This document shows, one piece after another, positions 1 through 6,957 of a DNA stretch of 9,291 nucleotides. The notes under the pieces are model-generated. The model saw nothing but the letters and a program-made list of their open reading frames with translations. It ran no database searches and was not told the DNA's origin. The number at the start of each line of letters is the position of its first letter. Position 1 is the first letter of the stretch. Source of the stretch: Clostridiales bacterium (GTDB lineage: Bacteria; Bacillota; Clostridia; Oscillospirales; CAG-272); assembly GCA_019415985.1 (NCBI GenBank), contig DXYE01000098.1, forward strand, positions 1 to 9,291, in the 5' to 3' direction. The position numbers were made by a program, and so were the translations under genes.

Positions 1-78
1 AAGCAGCATTATCTGTCTGTTCTGAGTTCGGAGACGCAGCTGCAACGGGTCATTTCACAGCAGACAGATTTTCTTTAA
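1..78 (+). CDS. C-terminal end of an unidentified gene, cut by the window edge
   Basis: Frame 1 is open from the first base and ends at a TAA at 76-78, giving the last 25 residues of a protein whose start lies outside the window. The tail is polar and probably helical, rich in Gln and Ser, and ends in TDFL. It is too short to assign. The stop lies only 16 bases before the next start, which suggests an upstream member of the same operon. In sorbose operons such a neighbour is often a phosphotransferase component or a regulator, but this is only context. An inverted repeat overlaps this segment. Confidence 0.5.
   Translation, partial: KQHYLSVLSSETQLQRVISQQTDFL
11..76 (+). repeat. inverted repeat with T-rich tail at an operon gene junction
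   Basis: The arm at 11-21 pairs with the arm at 59-69: 11 base pairs with one G-U, around a 37-base loop. TTTTCTTT follows at 69-76. In form it resembles a terminator or attenuator, but the loop is long and the left arm lies inside the upstream coding frame. It could reduce read-through into the sorE-like gene or protect mRNA 3' ends after processing. Confidence 0.35.
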
Positions 79-94
79 GAAAGGATTTTCATAT

Positions 95-1360
95 ATGAAA
101 ACAAAAGCGGTAAGATTGTACGGTGTCAATGATTTGCGGCTCGAGGAATTTGAGCTTCCCGAAATTCGGGAGGATGAAATTTCCGCTCACATTATTTCCA
201 ACAGTATTTGCATGTCTACTCACAAAGCTGCGGCGCAGGGTGCGGCACACAAGCGTGTGCCCGAAAATATTGCGCAGTCGCCTGTCATCGTCGGTCATGA
301 ATTTTGCGGTGAGATCATAAAAGTCGGCGCAAAATGGAAGGATAAGTTCGCTGCCGGCGACCGTTTTTCCATTCAGCCGGCTATAAATTATAAGGGTTCG
401 CTGGAATCTCCGGGATACTCCTATCCTTACATCGGCGGCAACGCCACCTATGTCGTTATCCCGAACGAAGTAATGGAGATGAATTGTCTTCTTCCCTATA
501 AGGGAAAGGCGTTCTTTTACGGTTCCCTCGCCGAACCGATGTCCTGCATTGTAGGTGCCTTTCACGCGAATTATCACACAACGGCCGGAAGCTATGTTCA
601 TCGGATGGGCATTGTTCCCGGCGGCGCTGTTGCTATCCTTGCCGGTGCAGGACCTATGGGACTCGGCGCCGTAGATTACGCGCTGCATTCCGACGGTCCG
701 CGTCCTTCTCTGGTCGTCGTTACCGATATCAATGAAGAGAGACTGGCCCGTGCCGCTGAAATCATGTCACCGGAGGCAGCCTCCGCCGAGGGCGTAACTT
801 TACGTTTCATCAATACAGCCGACAGCCCCGACGCGGTGAGCGAACTGCTCGCGCTGACCGGCGGCAAGGGCTATGACGATGTCTTTGCGTTCGCCCCTGT
901 CAAATCCGTAGTTGAGACTGGCGACCGAATTCTCGCCAGAGACGGATGCCTCAACTTTTTTGCCGGACCTGTCAACACAGATTTCTCCGCATTGTTTAAT
1001 TTCTATAACGTCCATTACGCTTCTACACATATTGTCGGTACCAGCGGCGGCAACACGGACGATATGCTCGAATCTCTTGCACTCATGGAGAAGGGTGCCA
1101 TTAATCCGGCGGCCATGGTGACCCATGTAGGGGGACTCAATGCTGTGCCCTCCACCATTTTGAATCTGCCGAATATTCCGGGCGGCAAGAAACTGATGTA
1201 CACCAATATCCATATGCCTCTCACCGCTCTGGATTCACTTGAAGAAAAGGGAAAATCCGATCCGCTGTGCGCTGCGCTCGCGGAAATTGTCAAGTTAAAC
1301 AATGGGTTATGGTCGGCAGAAGCAGAGGCTTACCTGCTTGCGCATGCTCCCTCCATATAA
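95..1360 (+). CDS. sorE: L-sorbose-1-phosphate reductase (SorE-type zinc-dependent medium-chain dehydrogenase)
   Basis: A cytoplasmic NAD(P)H-dependent medium-chain dehydrogenase of 421 residues. Known SorE enzymes reduce L-sorbose 1-phosphate to D-sorbitol 6-phosphate. The N-terminal GroES-like half carries probable catalytic zinc ligands Cys39, His68-Glu69 (GHE) and Glu147 (LAEP). The Rossmann half has GAGPMGLG at 184-191 and the acidic end of the next strand at Asp211 (VVVTDIN). The four-cysteine structural zinc lobe of classical alcohol dehydrogenases is absent. As recalled, the sequence follows enterobacterial SorE almost end to end, including NFFAGP (287-292), GTSGGNTDDM (315-324), IPGGKK (361-366) and the C-terminal LAEIVKLNNGLW (395-406), so the assignment is more specific than 'zinc dehydrogenase'. 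The start is set by AAAGGA at 80-85, nine bases before ATG. The dehydrogenase fusion that follows would perform the next step. Confidence 0.88.
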   Translation: MKTKAVRLYGVNDLRLEEFELPEIREDEISAHIISNSICMSTHKAAAQGAAHKRVPENIAQSPVIVGHEFCGEIIKVGAKWKDKFAAGDRFSIQPAINYKGSLESPGYSYPYIGGNATYVVIPNEVMEMNCLLPYKGKAFFYGSLAEPMSCIVGAFHANYHTTAGSYVHRMGIVPGGAVAILAGAGPMGLGAVDYALHSDGPRPSLVVVTDINEERLARAAEIMSPEAASAEGVTLRFINTADSPDAVSELLALTGGKGYDDVFAFAPVKSVVETGDRILARDGCLNFFAGPVNTDFSALFNFYNVHYASTHIVGTSGGNTDDMLESLALMEKGAINPAAMVTHVGGLNAVPSTILNLPNIPGGKKLMYTNIHMPLTALDSLEEKGKSDPLCAALAEIVKLNNGLWSAEAEAYLLAHAPSI

Positions 1361-1433
1361 AGGGCCGTGACCTGTGTGTCCAGTCAAAACACTTAATCGT
1401 TCGGTAGTATTCTGATATAAGGGAGGAGCTTCT

Positions 1434-1463
1434 GTGCATTTTTCGCATTACCGGAGGCAATAA
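1434..1463 (+). other. possible nine-codon leader ORF with strong ribosome binding site
   Basis: A GTG at 1434 lies seven bases after GGGAGGA (1421-1427) and opens a nine-codon frame that ends at TAA 1461-1463. Its seventh and eighth codons (CGG AGG) form the ribosome binding site of the fusion gene starting at 1470, and its stop lies six bases before that start. The layout would suit translational coupling or a regulatory leader peptide. The peptide (M-H-F-S-H-Y-R-R-Q) shows no run of one amino acid. Chance occurrence is quite possible. Confidence 0.3.
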
Positions 1464-1469
1464 AAATCC

Positions 1470-3443
1470 ATGATGATTACAGATTTAAACGAAGTCCTGA
1501 CAGAACTGAGACATCTTCTGGATAATATACCGCAGTTGTTTCAGGAAGAAAGCGTCCTTTCCTGCAAGTTCGAAAACTGTTTATATCTTCTTCGCCCTGA
1601 CCGTACACTGAAAGAGGCTCAAGGTGCAGAGGAAAGCTTTCTCGCGTTTGACCGGCCGACGCTCTCCAAAACCTGGAATATCGGCTACAGGGAAACGGAA
1701 GAGGCTCGGGAAAAACAGCTTTTGGAGAATCTGCGTGCCGTACTTCCGAAAAACCCGGAGATTGTTCCCAATGTAGAGATACTCCTACACAATCTTTTTT
1801 ATAAAAAGTATGTTCTGCACATGCAGGCCGCCGCTTTCAATGCGGTTTCATGCTCCGTAGAGGGAGAAGAAGCTGTACGGCGTCTGTTTCCGCGCGCAGC
1901 ATGGATACCGGCTAAAAGCAGTTTATTCCAGCTTGCACAGGCAGCGAAAAATACCATGGATGCCTTTCTCAACGAGGGCGGATGCTTTCCAACGCTTATT
2001 TTTGTGGAAGCTCATGGCGTGTTTTTTGCGGCCGATTCCGCCGAGGAACTCACCGGCCTGGTCAGCAGCACTTATCACAGAATCCATTCGGAGATCACAT
2101 CTGAGATCACACCGAAAGAGCCCTGCTTCACACCGAATCGTGAACGTGCTGCTGAAGCCGCACCTGTCATCCGAATGCTGTCTTCTGAGGAGACGCTTGC
2201 CAGCGTAGTTTTCAAGGAATCTCCGCTGCTGGCCGAATTTTTATCCTCCGCCGAGGCGTTTTCTCCTCTTCTGCGCTGCTTTTCACCGGAATATTTTCCG
2301 TTGATCAAAGAGGCCCCTCTTTTTATAACGTTAGGTGAAAGTCAGGAATCAGATTTTGAAACGATCTGCCGCGCACACCGGAAATATCAAGCGATTTATG
2401 GTGAATGCCCCGCAGTCGTTGCCATTGCACATTTGGGAATCTTTGCCTGCGGCTCCGATATTGCAGACGCAGAGCGCCGTGCCCGTTACTTTATTGAAAG
2501 TTGTAAGACGGCACTGTATGCCGGTCACTTCGGCGGATGCAGGCTTCTGACTCAAGAGCAGCTTCGGTGTACAGTCCGCTGCAGTGCCGCACCCCACCTC
2601 CCGGGTCAAGTCAACGCTGGCAGACTATCGCGTAAAATTTCGATTGTCACGGGAAGTGCACAGGGATTCGGACGGGGCATCGCAGAATCCCTGATAGCTG
2701 AAGGCGCCTACGTTGTGATTGCGGATAAAAATGCGGATGGTGCATCGGCTCTGGCAGGCGCTCTGAATCAAACATACGGATCTCAAAAGGCGCTTGCGGT
2801 TGCCGTGGATGTAACAGATGAAAGCTCTGTCCGTGAAATGATTACGGAAACCGTACTGCGGTACGGCGGTCTTGACATTTTTATCAACAATGCCGGTATC
2901 GTCAGGGCAGGGGCACTTGAGGATATGCGCAAATCCGATTTCGAACTGGTCACTTCAGTGAATTATACGGCTTATTTTATTGGTGTAAAATATGCCTGCC
3001 AACCGATGAAACTGCAGAACGCCGTCTGCCCGGACTATATGACAGACATTATTGAAATCAACTCCAAGTCAGGCCTTGCCGGCAGCAATAAAAATTTTGC
3101 CTATGCAGGAAGTAAATTCGGCGGTATCGGACTGACGCAAAGCTTTGCTCTGGAGCTGATCCCTTACAACATTAAGGTCAATGCCGTCTGTCCCGGAAAC
3201 TTTCTGGACGGACCATTGTGGTCGGATCCCGAAAAGGGGCTGTTTGTCCAGTACCTCCACGCGGGTAAAGTACCGGGGGCCAAGACAGTCGCGGACGTTC
3301 GGAAGTATTATGAAAGCAAGACGCCGATTCACAGAGGCTGCCAAATAGCCGACGTTGCTCGGGCTATCCTGTATATTGTGGAACAGAAATATGAGACCGG
3401 CCAAGCTGTTCCGGTTACAGGCGGCCAGCATATGCTGAAATAA
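1470..3443 (+). CDS. fusion of a degenerate class II aldolase-like domain and a sorbitol-6-phosphate dehydrogenase-like SDR (SorD-type)
   Basis: A 657-residue two-domain cytoplasmic protein. Residues 1-385 follow the layout of the aldolase part of YuxG-type 'aldolase/short-chain dehydrogenase' proteins (VEILLH 102-107, EAHG 180-183, HLGIFACG 321-328). Residues 387-657 are a complete classical short-chain dehydrogenase: TGSAQGFG (394-401) for the dinucleotide, Asp447, NNAG (473-476), and the catalytic set Ser532, Tyr545 and Lys549. Beside the sorE-like gene, the likely reaction is D-sorbitol 6-phosphate to D-fructose 6-phosphate. The aldolase part looks inactive: the HxH zinc pair reads His117-Met-Gln119, and no GGGN(T/F)S phosphate loop is visible. 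GGAGG at 1453-1457 serves the ATG at 1470; a second in-frame ATG at 1473 is possible. The gene lies 109 bases after sorE. Function is inferred from neighbours, so substrate is less certain than fold. Confidence 0.8.
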   Translation: MMITDLNEVLTELRHLLDNIPQLFQEESVLSCKFENCLYLLRPDRTLKEAQGAEESFLAFDRPTLSKTWNIGYRETEEAREKQLLENLRAVLPKNPEIVPNVEILLHNLFYKKYVLHMQAAAFNAVSCSVEGEEAVRRLFPRAAWIPAKSSLFQLAQAAKNTMDAFLNEGGCFPTLIFVEAHGVFFAADSAEELTGLVSSTYHRIHSEITSEITPKEPCFTPNRERAAEAAPVIRMLSSEETLASVVFKESPLLAEFLSSAEAFSPLLRCFSPEYFPLIKEAPLFITLGESQESDFETICRAHRKYQAIYGECPAVVAIAHLGIFACGSDIADAERRARYFIESCKTALYAGHFGGCRLLTQEQLRCTVRCSAAPHLPGQVNAGRLSRKISIVTGSAQGFGRGIAESLIAEGAYVVIADKNADGASALAGALNQTYGSQKALAVAVDVTDESSVREMITETVLRYGGLDIFINNAGIVRAGALEDMRKSDFELVTSVNYTAYFIGVKYACQPMKLQNAVCPDYMTDIIEINSKSGLAGSNKNFAYAGSKFGGIGLTQSFALELIPYNIKVNAVCPGNFLDGPLWSDPEKGLFVQYLHAGKVPGAKTVADVRKYYESKTPIHRGCQIADVARAILYIVEQKYETGQAVPVTGGQHMLK

Positions 3444-3495
3444 AACGTTTTTTTATAAATTACACAACATGAAAGGAGGCTCTTATCCAGCAAAA

Positions 3496-3539
3496 GGCCG
3501 CCTGCGTACCGTATCTACGGCACACAGGCGACCCTTTTT
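3496..3539 (+). terminator. strong intrinsic terminator ending the sorbose-type operon, possibly bidirectional
   Basis: Arms at 3496-3513 and 3516-3533 form an up to 18-pair GC-rich stem with three mismatches and a tight TATCTA loop, followed by C and five T (3535-3539). On the other strand the stem is followed by TTTT, so it may also end transcription of the - strand gene at 3726-4070. It lies about 50 bases after the fusion gene. Confidence 0.85.
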
Positions 3540-3540
3540 C

Positions 3541-3725
3541 ATTGACATCTTCAGTCGTTTCAAAATGGGAAAACGCCGGGCATTGTTTTGGTGTCTTTGT
3601 AAATCAAATCCTGTCAGATGCGTCCAGCGTTTCACCATTCTTTGACTGTTACACTATCGGTTTCATGTTATCCGGAGTGAAAAAGATTATTTTTGAAAAC
3701 CATATTTCATGAACGCAAATCCATT
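3541..3725. other. intergenic stretch without recognised function
   Basis: Between the terminator and the 3' end of the - strand gene there is no reading frame with a ribosome binding site and no clear hairpin plus T-run. TTGACA at 3542-3547 and TTGACT at 3642-3647 lack good -10 partners. Confidence 0.4.
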
Positions 3726-4070
3726 TCATCGTACGGGTATATAATCCATCTCCGCTTCCGTTTCCGTAGCTTCCAATTTCATAATAACGGGGCGCAATCC
3801 GTCGTTACAGCTACAAATGGCAACGCCTGGTATTTTGATCCAATCTCCATAGTAAAAAGTTTCATTGCCTGCTCCGTGCGCAAGCGCAAAAACATATTGA
3901 TAAATCGCTTTCCACGCCTCATCGCAAAAACCCTCCGGTTTTGCATAATCGGCGAAAAAAATTTGACCTTTTTTCATCATAGGACAGGCAGTCATTCCTG
4001 CAATGCCATATTCCTCGGCCAATTCACGATCCAATGTGGTTTTTAGTATTGTGATTTTCACTTTTTTCAT
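3726..4070 (-). CDS. TIGR04076 family protein of unknown function
   Basis: A 114-residue soluble protein with no signal peptide or membrane segment. It matches, as recalled, the uncharacterised TIGR04076 family, with blocks ACPMMKKGQIFF (28-39), the Trp-rich centre CDEAWKAIYQYVFALAHG (49-66), and the end motif ICSCNDGLRPVIMKLE (85-100). Four cysteines (29, 49, 86, 88) include a CxC pair that could bind metal or form a disulfide, but no function is established. ATG at 4070 is preceded by GGAGG (complement of 4081-4085) with ten bases between. It is transcribed alone, opposite to both neighbours. Confidence 0.85.
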   Translation of the reverse strand: MKKVKITILKTTLDRELAEEYGIAGMTACPMMKKGQIFFADYAKPEGFCDEAWKAIYQYVFALAHGAGNETFYYGDWIKIPGVAICSCNDGLRPVIMKLEATETEAEMDYIPVR

Positions 4071-4090
4071 AATTAATCTTCCTCCCTAAA

Positions 4091-4353
4091 TTTTTATGGG
4101 CTTCGACTGGTATCCTATTTTATCACGAAAATCTGAAATTTTCTACACTGTTCAGCTACAATTTGATCTATTACAGACGTCTCCGTAAAGTACCGGTTCC
4201 TGTTTTATGTTCTGATTTTTACATGTATGTTTATGAAAACCGTTGTTATACAATTCAACAGTATCTTTTCGCGTGACAAGCATTTCTGAAAGTAAAGTTC
4301 ATATTGGAACTCCGGCCTATTTGTGAATGTTCTGAAAACTTATCTTTCATATA
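4091..4353. other. intergenic stretch, AT-rich, between divergent genes
   Basis: This stretch should contain the promoter of the - strand TIGR04076 gene, though no convincing -35/-10 pair was found for it. No reading frame or strong hairpin was seen. Confidence 0.35.
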
Positions 4354-4382
4354 TTGCATTCTATTCTCTGCAATAGTATAAT
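4354..4382 (+). promoter_or_regulatory. candidate sigma-A promoter for the Re-citrate synthase-like gene
   Basis: TTGCAT at 4354-4359 and a perfect TATAAT at 4377-4382 are separated by 17 bases. Only half of the -35 matches the consensus, but spacing and -10 are ideal. A start near 4389 would give a leader of about 187 bases containing the paired repeats and the hairpin. A weaker alternative is TATAAA at 4478-4483 with TTGTAT at 4457-4462 (15-base spacer). Confidence 0.5.
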
Positions 4383-4426
4383 AATATAAGGAATTTATAA
4401 GTTATTGCGATGAGATTGATGAATTT

Positions 4427-4471
4427 TTGTATTGAACAATCCTGCATAACAAACGATTGTATTGCCCAATC
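4427..4471 (+). repeat. paired 15-base repeats, possible operator
   Basis: The copies at 4427-4441 and 4457-4471 read TTGTATTG-NN-CAATC and differ only at the two N bases. Their starts are exactly 30 bases apart, close to three helical turns, so both present the same DNA face. The second copy sits in an inverted repeat, CGATTG-N7-CAATCG (4454-4472). This arrangement is typical of cooperative regulator binding just upstream of the gene. The regulator is not identified. Confidence 0.4.
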
Positions 4472-4485
4472 GCAAAATATAAACA

Positions 4486-4514
4486 GCGGTTTCGGATGAG
4501 CGAAACCGCATTTT
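4486..4514 (+). promoter_or_regulatory. perfect hairpin in the leader, possible attenuator
   Basis: GCGGTTTCG (4486-4494) and CGAAACCGC (4501-4509) form a perfect nine-pair stem with a six-base loop, followed by ATTTTG. The T-run has only four bases, so termination would be weak. It lies 66 bases before the start codon at 4576, between the repeats and the gene. Confidence 0.5.
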
Positions 4515-4575
4515 GTATCAACATGCGGCTATCCTTTTTCATTTCATTTACCATAGCGGAAAGGAACCATACATT

Positions 4576-5997
4576 ATGAAAAACGACACAACTCTCGAAT
4601 TTTCAAAAGCCACCAATCTTCTGGAGCAATCCGCTTATAAATATCAAATGCAAGACCGTGAAACCCCAAATTTATATCGTCATTTGTTCGATTATGAAAG
4701 TGTGCCGAAGATCTCCTTCAACCATAGAAACGTACCGCTGCAAATGCCGGAAGAAATTTGGATCACCGATACAACATTCCGCGACGGTCAGCAATCCATC
4801 TCGCCCTTTACAGTTGAGCAGATCGTTCATTTATACTGTCTGCTGTCCAAGCTCGGCGGGAAACGAGGTATCATCCGCCAAAGTGAATTTTTCGTTTATA
4901 CGGAAAAAGATAAAAAGGCTGTGGAAGCCTGTATGAATCTTGGGCTTCAGTTTCCAGAAATAACTACATGGATTCGAGCCAGCGACACGGACTTTAAGCT
5001 GGTTAAAGATCTGGGCATTCGTGAAACCGGCATTCTGTTCAGTTGTTCTGATTACCACATATACAAAAAAATGGGGCTTACACGCAAATCTGCTATGGAA
5101 AAATACCTTGCTATCGCGGCAAAGGTTCTGGAATACGGCATATCACCGCGCTGCCATTTTGAAGATATAACCAGAGCAGATTTCTATGGATTTGTCGTTC
5201 CCTTGGCAGATGCCCTGACTCAACTGGGAAAAGAAGCCGGTATTCCGGTGAAAATTCGGGCCTGTGACACTATGGGGTATGGTATCTCCTATCCGGGTGC
5301 GGCATTGCCCAGAAGTGTACCCGGCATCATTTACGGTCTGATGCATTATGCCGGCGTACCGAGCCGCCTCCTGGAATGGCATGGACATAATGATTTCTAT
5401 AAAGTAGTGACCAACGCCGCAACAGCCTGGTTGTACGGCTGTTCCAGTGTAAACTGTTCCCTTTTGGGAATCGGTGAGAGAACCGGAAACTGTCCGCTTG
5501 AAGCTATGGTTATAGAATACTGCTCTCTGAGAGGAACCGATGATGGTATGGTCCTCCCTGTCATCACGGAAATTGCCGAATATTTTGAATCGGATATCGG
5601 TTATGAAATTCCTGCACGTACACCTTTTGTCGGAAGAAATTTCAATGTCACAAGGGCGGGCATCCACGCCGACGGACTTTTGAAGGACGAAGAGATCTAT
5701 AACATTTTTGACACAAATAAGCTTCTGAACCGGCCGGCTGCCGTAGCCGTTGATTCTCACAGCGGTCTCGCCGGTATAGCGCATTGGATCAACGGATTTT
5801 TCCGTTTAACAGGCGAGGAAATGCTTGATAAGCGGCACCCGGTCCTTGCCCAGATGAAGGAACGGGTGGATAAAGAATATGCTTCGGGGCGTACCACCGT
5901 CATGGGAGACGAGGAATTGGAAAACATCCTGCGCGACGTGGATTTCGATTTTTACGAAAAGCTCTCCCACATACATTTGCATCATAAAATAAAGTGA
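4576..5997 (+). CDS. Re-citrate synthase-like enzyme (DRE-TIM metallolyase, isopropylmalate/homocitrate synthase superfamily)
   Basis: A 473-residue cytoplasmic enzyme of the family that condenses acetyl-CoA with a 2-oxoacid. The TIM barrel carries DTTFRDGQQ (65-73), with the catalytic Arg69 and metal ligand Asp70, the metal-binding HGHND (269-273), and GERTGN (300-305). The phrases PKISF (44-48), EEIWITDTTFRDGQQ, RQSEFF (101-106), PRCHFEDITRADFYGF (191-206) and EWHGHNDF are, as recalled, those of the clostridial Re-citrate synthase clade, not of LeuA. The expected reaction is acetyl-CoA plus oxaloacetate to citrate with Re-face stereochemistry, the first step towards 2-oxoglutarate and glutamate in anaerobes that lack the usual synthase. 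It is often annotated as 2-isopropylmalate synthase. The start is ATG 4576, ten bases after GGAAAGGAA (4557-4565); an in-frame TTG at 4513 lies right after the hairpin and lacks a ribosome binding site. Confidence 0.8.
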   Translation: MKNDTTLEFSKATNLLEQSAYKYQMQDRETPNLYRHLFDYESVPKISFNHRNVPLQMPEEIWITDTTFRDGQQSISPFTVEQIVHLYCLLSKLGGKRGIIRQSEFFVYTEKDKKAVEACMNLGLQFPEITTWIRASDTDFKLVKDLGIRETGILFSCSDYHIYKKMGLTRKSAMEKYLAIAAKVLEYGISPRCHFEDITRADFYGFVVPLADALTQLGKEAGIPVKIRACDTMGYGISYPGAALPRSVPGIIYGLMHYAGVPSRLLEWHGHNDFYKVVTNAATAWLYGCSSVNCSLLGIGERTGNCPLEAMVIEYCSLRGTDDGMVLPVITEIAEYFESDIGYEIPARTPFVGRNFNVTRAGIHADGLLKDEEIYNIFDTNKLLNRPAAVAVDSHSGLAGIAHWINGFFRLTGEEMLDKRHPVLAQMKERVDKEYASGRTTVMGDEELENILRDVDFDFYEKLSHIHLHHKIK

Positions 5998-6106
5998 GTA
6001 AAAGGAAACGAAAGCATACACACGGAACAGCTCCGATCAGCTACATTCCCCGATTTCGTAAACAAGAGATATTTTAATCGGTTAAAGAAAGGCTGTCTTT
6101 TTATAT
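5998..6106 (+). other. gap between the Re-citrate synthase-like and YqeG genes, no clear terminator
   Basis: Two weak inverted repeats are visible: GGAA-AGCT against AGCT-TTCC within 6025-6050, and CCGATT (6050-6055) against AATCGG (6076-6081). Neither has a T-run, so the two genes may share a transcript. Confidence 0.35.
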
Positions 6107-6625
6107 ATGAAACATCCTCTTATGCCCGACTACAGCTTTGACAATGTCTATCAAATTACACCGTGCTTCTTAAAGGAAAACGGCATTCGCGCGTTGCTTT
6201 GTGATATCGACAACACCTTGGCTCCATATGAGGAATCCGATCCAAACGATGATCTCATAAAATGGATACATTCCCTGCAGGCCGCTTCTATACAGATTGG
6301 GCTATTATCCAACAACGGCACTGACCGTGTAGACAAATTCAATAGAAATCTATCCTTATTCGCTGTGGCCGATGCCAAGAAGCCTTCGACCAAAGGTATC
6401 CAAAAATTTATATGCTCCAGCGGAATTGAAAGGCAGCATATAGCCGTGGTAGGCGATCAGTTGTTTACCGATATCCTTATGGCAAACCGGGCCGGCGTGG
6501 GGCTTGCTCTGATCGTTCCGCCTATTCGGGATAAAAAAACGCTGTTTTTCCGTTTCAAACGCCGCCTTGAAAAGCCGATTCTGAGGTCTTTCAAAAAAGC
6601 AGGTCGAAACCAAAAACGCATGTAA
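6107..6625 (+). CDS. yqeG: YqeG family HAD-IIIA phosphatase
   Basis: A 172-residue cytoplasmic HAD-superfamily phosphatase of the YqeG type, close to the usual family length. All HAD motifs are present: DIDNT (33-37) with nucleophile Asp33 and Asp35, LLSNNG (66-71), KKP (91-93) with the conserved Lys, and VVGDQLFTD (114-122). The C-terminus is strongly basic (FRFKRRLEKPILRSFKKAGRNQKR), as in family members. The natural substrate is not established; in Bacillus yqeG lies next to the GTPase gene yqeH, which is not seen here. AAGAAAGG at 6085-6092 precedes ATG 6107 by 14 bases, somewhat long; ATG 6122 is an alternative start. Confidence 0.88.
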   Translation: MKHPLMPDYSFDNVYQITPCFLKENGIRALLCDIDNTLAPYEESDPNDDLIKWIHSLQAASIQIGLLSNNGTDRVDKFNRNLSLFAVADAKKPSTKGIQKFICSSGIERQHIAVVGDQLFTDILMANRAGVGLALIVPPIRDKKTLFFRFKRRLEKPILRSFKKAGRNQKRM

Positions 6626-6651
6626 ATGAGCTTCAAGTATGAGGAATATTT

Positions 6652-6689
6652 TATAGAGGATGATATGTTCAGCCGTCCTCTATATTTTT
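6652..6689 (+). terminator. intrinsic terminator after yqeG
   Basis: Arms TATAGAGGATG (6652-6662) and CGTCCTCTATA (6674-6684) form 11 pairs with one G-U and an 11-base loop. TTTTT follows at 6685-6689. It starts 26 bases after the yqeG stop. Confidence 0.8.
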
Positions 6690-6896
6690 ACAACGCGGCT
6701 CTCTTCATACCGACTTCTCTTTGTATTTCGATGGCTCAGAACCTTTTAAAATTAAAAAACGAAAACACCGTGCTTCCGTTCCCAAGGTCTGTCTGTCTTA
6801 TAACGGCATTTTCATAAAAATATTAACCTATGACGCATACAAAATCTCATGATCCTTTTTGTTTTCTTTTATCCAATTGCTGAAAAATTGAAATTC
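6690..6896. other. convergent intergenic stretch between two terminators
   Basis: No reading frame with a ribosome binding site, hairpin or repeat was recognised here. It separates the 3' ends of yqeG and the acyl-CoA synthetase gene. Confidence 0.4.
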
Positions 6897-6934
6897 GGCC
6901 GACGAAAAATGTAACATTAACATTTTCGTCGGCC
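6897..6934 (-). terminator. terminator of the acyl-CoA synthetase gene
   Basis: Arms at 6897-6912 and 6920-6934 form about 15 pairs with one bulged A and a short AACATTA loop. Read on the - strand the stem is followed by a T-rich tract (GAATTTCAATTTTTC) and lies 23 bases after the stop codon. The first T-run is not immediately adjacent, so efficiency is uncertain. Confidence 0.65.
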
Positions 6935-6957
6935 CGTACTTGTTCCACCGTTTCGTT

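Noticed and set aside
1413..1421. Extended -10-like TG-A-TATAAG before the fusion gene
   Set aside because: No -35 partner is evident, and transcription would begin after the leader ribosome binding site; operon read-through explains expression better.
3469..3650. + strand frame starting ATG 3469 with a good AAAGGAGG nearby
   Set aside because: The ribosome binding site lies after the ATG, not before it, and the frame crosses the strong terminator. No start codon follows the site at a useful distance.
4513..4575. TTG start adding 21 residues to the Re-citrate synthase-like protein
   Set aside because: The TTG immediately follows the hairpin and lacks a ribosome binding site, while ATG 4576 has a good one.
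5143..5784. 213-codon - strand frame opposite the Re-citrate synthase-like gene
   Set aside because: The + strand frame carries the conserved catalytic motifs; the antisense frame is a by-product of codon usage.
6626..6817. 63-codon + strand frame directly after yqeG
   Set aside because: It has no ribosome binding site and runs through the yqeG terminator hairpin; its sequence resembles no protein I recognise.
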